From positions 301,531 to 365,530 of the forward strand of contig NZ_JALKFT010000002.1 of NCBI RefSeq assembly GCF_023242945.1: a stretch of DNA of 64,000 bases. The letters run 5' to 3'. The notes under the pieces are model-generated. The model saw nothing but the letters and a program-made list of their open reading frames with translations, ran no database searches and had not been told where the DNA came from. Origin of the DNA: Frankia umida (GTDB lineage Bacteria; Actinomycetota; Actinomycetes; Frankiales; Frankiaceae). The translations under genes were made by a program, and so were the position numbers. Of this stretch, positions 61,596 to 64,000 are shown in pieces; the stretch's first letter is position 1; every line of letters starts with the position of its first letter.

Positions 61596-62311
61596 ACGGA
61601 TACCCGGTTCCGGTGCCAGTGACGGGCAGCGACGCCGTACGAGCCCAGGACGCCGCACGGGCCCAGTCTGCGATGACCACCACCGTCCGGGCGGCGGACC
61701 CGTTCCGCACGTCCGAGGCGGCGGGTCTGGCCGACATCGGCGTGGCGATCGGCATCCCCGAGCCCTACCGAACCCAGCTGCAGGACTGGCGGGAGCGTCT
61801 CGGTGACCCCAACGCCGCGTTGATCGTCCCGCATGTGACGCTGCTTGGCCCGACCACGGTCCGCGTCGCCGACCTGCCGGCGATCGAGACGCACCTCGCC
61901 CGCGCCGCCGGGACACCCGAGCCGTTCACGATCTTGCTGCGTGGGTCGGGGACGTTCCGCCCGCTGTCACCGGTGGTGTTCGTCGCGGTGGTGGCCGGTG
62001 CGACGCAGTGCGCGAGCCTGGCGGCCGCGGTGCGTTCCGGCCCGCTGGAGCGGCCCCTGACCTTCGACTACCACCCGCATGTCACGGTCGCGCACGACAT
62101 CCCCGCGGACGGCCTCGATCGTGCCTACGCGGCGCTCGCCGAGTACCAGGCCCGGTTCGAGGTCGGCGGGTTCGGTCTCTACCGGCGCGGCGCCGACCAA
62201 CGGTGGCGGCCCCTGCGGTTCTTCGCGTTCGGTGCGCCGGGGACCGAGGTCGGGGCCGGGTCCGAGGAGGAGACGCGGGCTCAGGAGCGCCGGCGCCGGG
62301 GCTCCTCGTAG
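61592..62311 (+). CDS. 2'-5' RNA ligase-like 2H phosphoesterase
   Basis: 239 residues from ATG 61592; ATG 61673 is an alternative that drops a 27-residue disordered start. The two histidine motifs that define the 2H superfamily are HVTLLGP (His81) and HVTVAHD (His163), spaced as usual. Members hydrolyse 2'-5' or cyclic phosphodiester bonds in RNA. The core begins IGVAIGIPEPYRTQLQDWRE. The last 31 bases overlap the 3' end of the convergent carboxypeptidase gene. Confidence 0.87.
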   Translation: MNGYPVPVPVTGSDAVRAQDAARAQSAMTTTVRAADPFRTSEAAGLADIGVAIGIPEPYRTQLQDWRERLGDPNAALIVPHVTLLGPTTVRVADLPAIETHLARAAGTPEPFTILLRGSGTFRPLSPVVFVAVVAGATQCASLAAAVRSGPLERPLTFDYHPHVTVAHDIPADGLDRAYAALAEYQARFEVGGFGLYRRGADQRWRPLRFFAFGAPGTEVGAGSEEETRAQERRRRGSS

Positions 62312-63840
62312 GTCCGCTCCCGCGGTGGTTCGCGCGGCAGGTCGTAGTACAGCTCGTCGGTGTGGGCCTCCCCGCGTCCGGCGGGATCGGGATGCGGGTG
62401 CGCGGGGGCGGGCGCGGGGACGGGTGGCCGGCGGACCGGAGCGGTGGACCGATCGATGGGTCGGCCCGTCGACGTGCGTCCGAGACGACGGTCGGTGGCC
62501 TGGTGGTCGGGACGGTAACCGGGTCGGTTCGGGTGTCGCTCGCGTGACAGCGGTGGTCGTTCGACCCGCCCGGGCCGGACGCCGCCGTCGTCCTGCGCGG
62601 CGAACCGGGCCCGCATCGCCGCCGCCCGGGCCGCCCGGGCCCGCCGGGTCCGCCGGCCGAGCCGTCGAGTGGCGATGGTGAGCAGGAGGGCGGCCACGGT
62701 CAGGCACACCGCGATCCAGGTGGTCGGGCCGATGCCGTGCAGGATGCCGCCGTGCTCGTCCACTTTCGGCGCCGGCAGGGAGTCGGCCCTGGGTGCCGTC
62801 CGGGCCGCCGCGCCCGCGGGCCCCGCGTCGGCCGCGCCCGCGGCCAGCCCGGTCGCGGCGTCCGGCAGGTAGCCGACCGGGGTGATCTGGCTCCCGTGGG
62901 CGAAACCCCAGTCGAGCAGGGCGCGTGCGTCGCGGTCGAACTCGGGCGCGGTGCGCAGCAGGGCGACGACGAGGGTGCGGCCCGCGCGGGTGGCGGCGCC
63001 CACGAAGGTCGCCCCGGCGGCGACCGTGTAGCCGTTCTTCACCCCGATGGTGCCTTCGTACCGGTTGAGCAGCAGATTGTGGTTCTGGATCTCGAAACGC
63101 TGGTCGCCCCGGCCGGGCAGGGACGCGCGCGGGACCGTCAGGTACGGGCGTACGGACGGCTCGTGGATCGCGGCCCGCCCCAGCACGGCCAGATCATGGA
63201 CGCTGGTCAGCTGGCCGGGGCTGTCCAGCCCGGTCGGGTCGCCGGCGACGGTGTCGTGGGCGCCGAGCGAGCCGGCGAGGGTGTTCATCCGCGCCAGCAC
63301 CGCCGCCGGCCCGCCGTCCGCGTCGACGAGCGCCACGGTCGCGTCGTTGCCGCTGGAGATCAGCATCGCGGTGGCGAGGTCGCGCACGGAGTAGCCGACT
63401 CCGGGCACGAGCCCCACCTTGGTGCCATCCACCTGGGACGAGTCCGGCCCGACGGTGACGACCTGGTCCGGCGGCAGGCTCGGCAGAATCGTCAGGGCAG
63501 TGAGGATCTTCATGGTGCTGGCGGGCATGTCCCGGTCATGCAGATGCGACGCGGCGAGAATCGCCCCGCTGTCGGCATCCGCGACCACCCAGTCCTTGGC
63601 GGTCAGGTTCGCCGGCGGGGCGGCCGCGTCGCCCGTGCGCAGCGGGGTCACCGCGGGCGCGGCTGGTGCCGGAGCGGGCGCCGCCGACACCGGCGTGCAC
63701 AGCGTCAGCGCGAGCAGCGCACCGGCGGCGAGCAGGGCCGGGACGCGACGTTTCGCGCCGCGTCCCGTACGCGACGTGCGGCTCGCTCTCACTGCCAAAG
63801 AGGAGGCAGGATGAGAGTGATACGACCGGCCGGCACGCAC
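62281..63840 (-). CDS. D-alanyl-D-alanine carboxypeptidase (penicillin-binding protein 5-like)
   Basis: 519 residues. A signal or anchor segment at about 33-53 (VPALLAAGALLALTLCTPVS) leads to the peptidase S11 domain with STMK (Ser108, Lys111), SGN (in MLISSGNDA) and KNG (in GVKNGYT), all intact. A second membrane helix (WIAVCLTVAALLLTIA) lies near 365, followed by a 130-residue Arg/Pro-rich cytoplasmic tail, so the enzyme faces outward and trims peptidoglycan stem peptides. GTG 63840 is supported by TAGCGT 7 bases upstream; GTG 63792 is less likely. Confidence 0.92.
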   Translation of the reverse strand: MRAGRSYHSHPASSLAVRASRTSRTGRGAKRRVPALLAAGALLALTLCTPVSAAPAPAPAAPAVTPLRTGDAAAPPANLTAKDWVVADADSGAILAASHLHDRDMPASTMKILTALTILPSLPPDQVVTVGPDSSQVDGTKVGLVPGVGYSVRDLATAMLISSGNDATVALVDADGGPAAVLARMNTLAGSLGAHDTVAGDPTGLDSPGQLTSVHDLAVLGRAAIHEPSVRPYLTVPRASLPGRGDQRFEIQNHNLLLNRYEGTIGVKNGYTVAAGATFVGAATRAGRTLVVALLRTAPEFDRDARALLDWGFAHGSQITPVGYLPDAATGLAAGAADAGPAGAAARTAPRADSLPAPKVDEHGGILHGIGPTTWIAVCLTVAALLLTIATRRLGRRTRRARAARAAAMRARFAAQDDGGVRPGRVERPPLSRERHPNRPGYRPDHQATDRRLGRTSTGRPIDRSTAPVRRPPVPAPAPAHPHPDPAGRGEAHTDELYYDLPREPPRERTYEEPRRRRS

Positions 63841-63847
63841 CTACTGG

Positions 63848-63853
63848 ACGCTA
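63848..63853 (-). promoter_or_regulatory. Candidate -10 (TAGCGT) for leaderless carboxypeptidase mRNA
   Basis: On the minus strand TAGCGT lies 7 bases before the GTG at 63840, identical to the elements at alr and the DUF5319-type gene. The remaining bases to 64000 hold a short GCCCCG/CGGGGC hairpin (63943-63957) and no gene. Confidence 0.45.
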
Positions 63854-64000
63854 CTGGTTTGAGCCGGCCCGCATCGGGCAGTCGGCCGACGTGTCGCGGA
63901 CGGGTGCCCACCGGCGGCTAATCCCCCGTTACCTTCTTGGTGGCCCCGCAACGGGGCTCCCGGCCTCCGGACCTGGCATGACTTGAGCCCCTCGTCGGTC

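Noticed and set aside
63943..63957. Terminator at right edge (GCCCCG-CAA-CGGGGC)
   Set aside because: Six base pairs without T-run and no known gene ending there. Too weak to call, since the neighbouring sequence is outside the window.

Overview
The window is chromosomal DNA from a very GC-rich actinomycete. The Frankia/Frankiaceae lineage is the best guess, inferred from gene order, GTG starts, Pro/Gly/Ala-rich insertions and a WhiB protein next to groES-groEL. Gene order follows conserved actinobacterial housekeeping blocks known from Mycobacterium and Streptomyces. I see no prophage, insertion sequence, CRISPR array, rRNA or tRNA gene. One assembly gap (10 N inside about 150 bases of G/C homopolymer) lies in purN.

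Layout. 1-934: the open end of a low-complexity minus-strand gene. 1273-20665: ribosomal proteins L13 and S9, cell-wall precursor genes (glmM, glmS, alr), a SWIM zinc-finger gene, a PadR regulator with a palindromic operator, acpS, bifunctional nnrDE, glyA under a ZTP riboswitch, an alpha/beta hydrolase, tsaE-tsaB-rimI, a divergent azoreductase/MarR pair where tsaD often lies, then groES-groEL behind a CIRCE element. 20880-25527: whiB (WhiB3/WhiD type), a DUF5319-type gene, guaB and guaB3.

25600-37088 looks like an accessory block between guaB3 and guaA. It holds two long low-complexity single-pass membrane proteins, a Tat/lipoprotein substrate-binding protein, and a four-gene conservon (NIT-domain sensor kinase, roadblock, DUF742, MglA-like GTPase). 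37597-43378: guaA, a threonine-dehydratase-like gene behind a possible leader-peptide attenuator, and pcrA. 43427-48341: a lipase, a fused carboxyltransferase and a Ser/Thr kinase. 48801-56687: sucC-sucD, a DUF5336-type membrane protein with a GYGQQPP tail, a PerM-like protein, an XRE-like gene, purN and purH. 56763-63840: a small unknown, an FHA-HTH regulator, a DUF3017-type protein, a geranylgeranyl-reductase-like flavoprotein, a serine hydrolase, a 2H phosphoesterase and a D,D-carboxypeptidase.

Functional threads. Purine synthesis recurs (guaB, guaB3, guaA, purN, purH). The riboswitch class on glyA senses ZMP/ZTP, and ZMP is the substrate of PurH, so one-carbon supply is tied to purine demand. 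Many genes carry a TANNNT hexamer 6-7 bases before the start codon, which points to widespread leaderless mRNAs. In-frame mini-repeats (period 6, 15, 18 or 21) have expanded many proteins.
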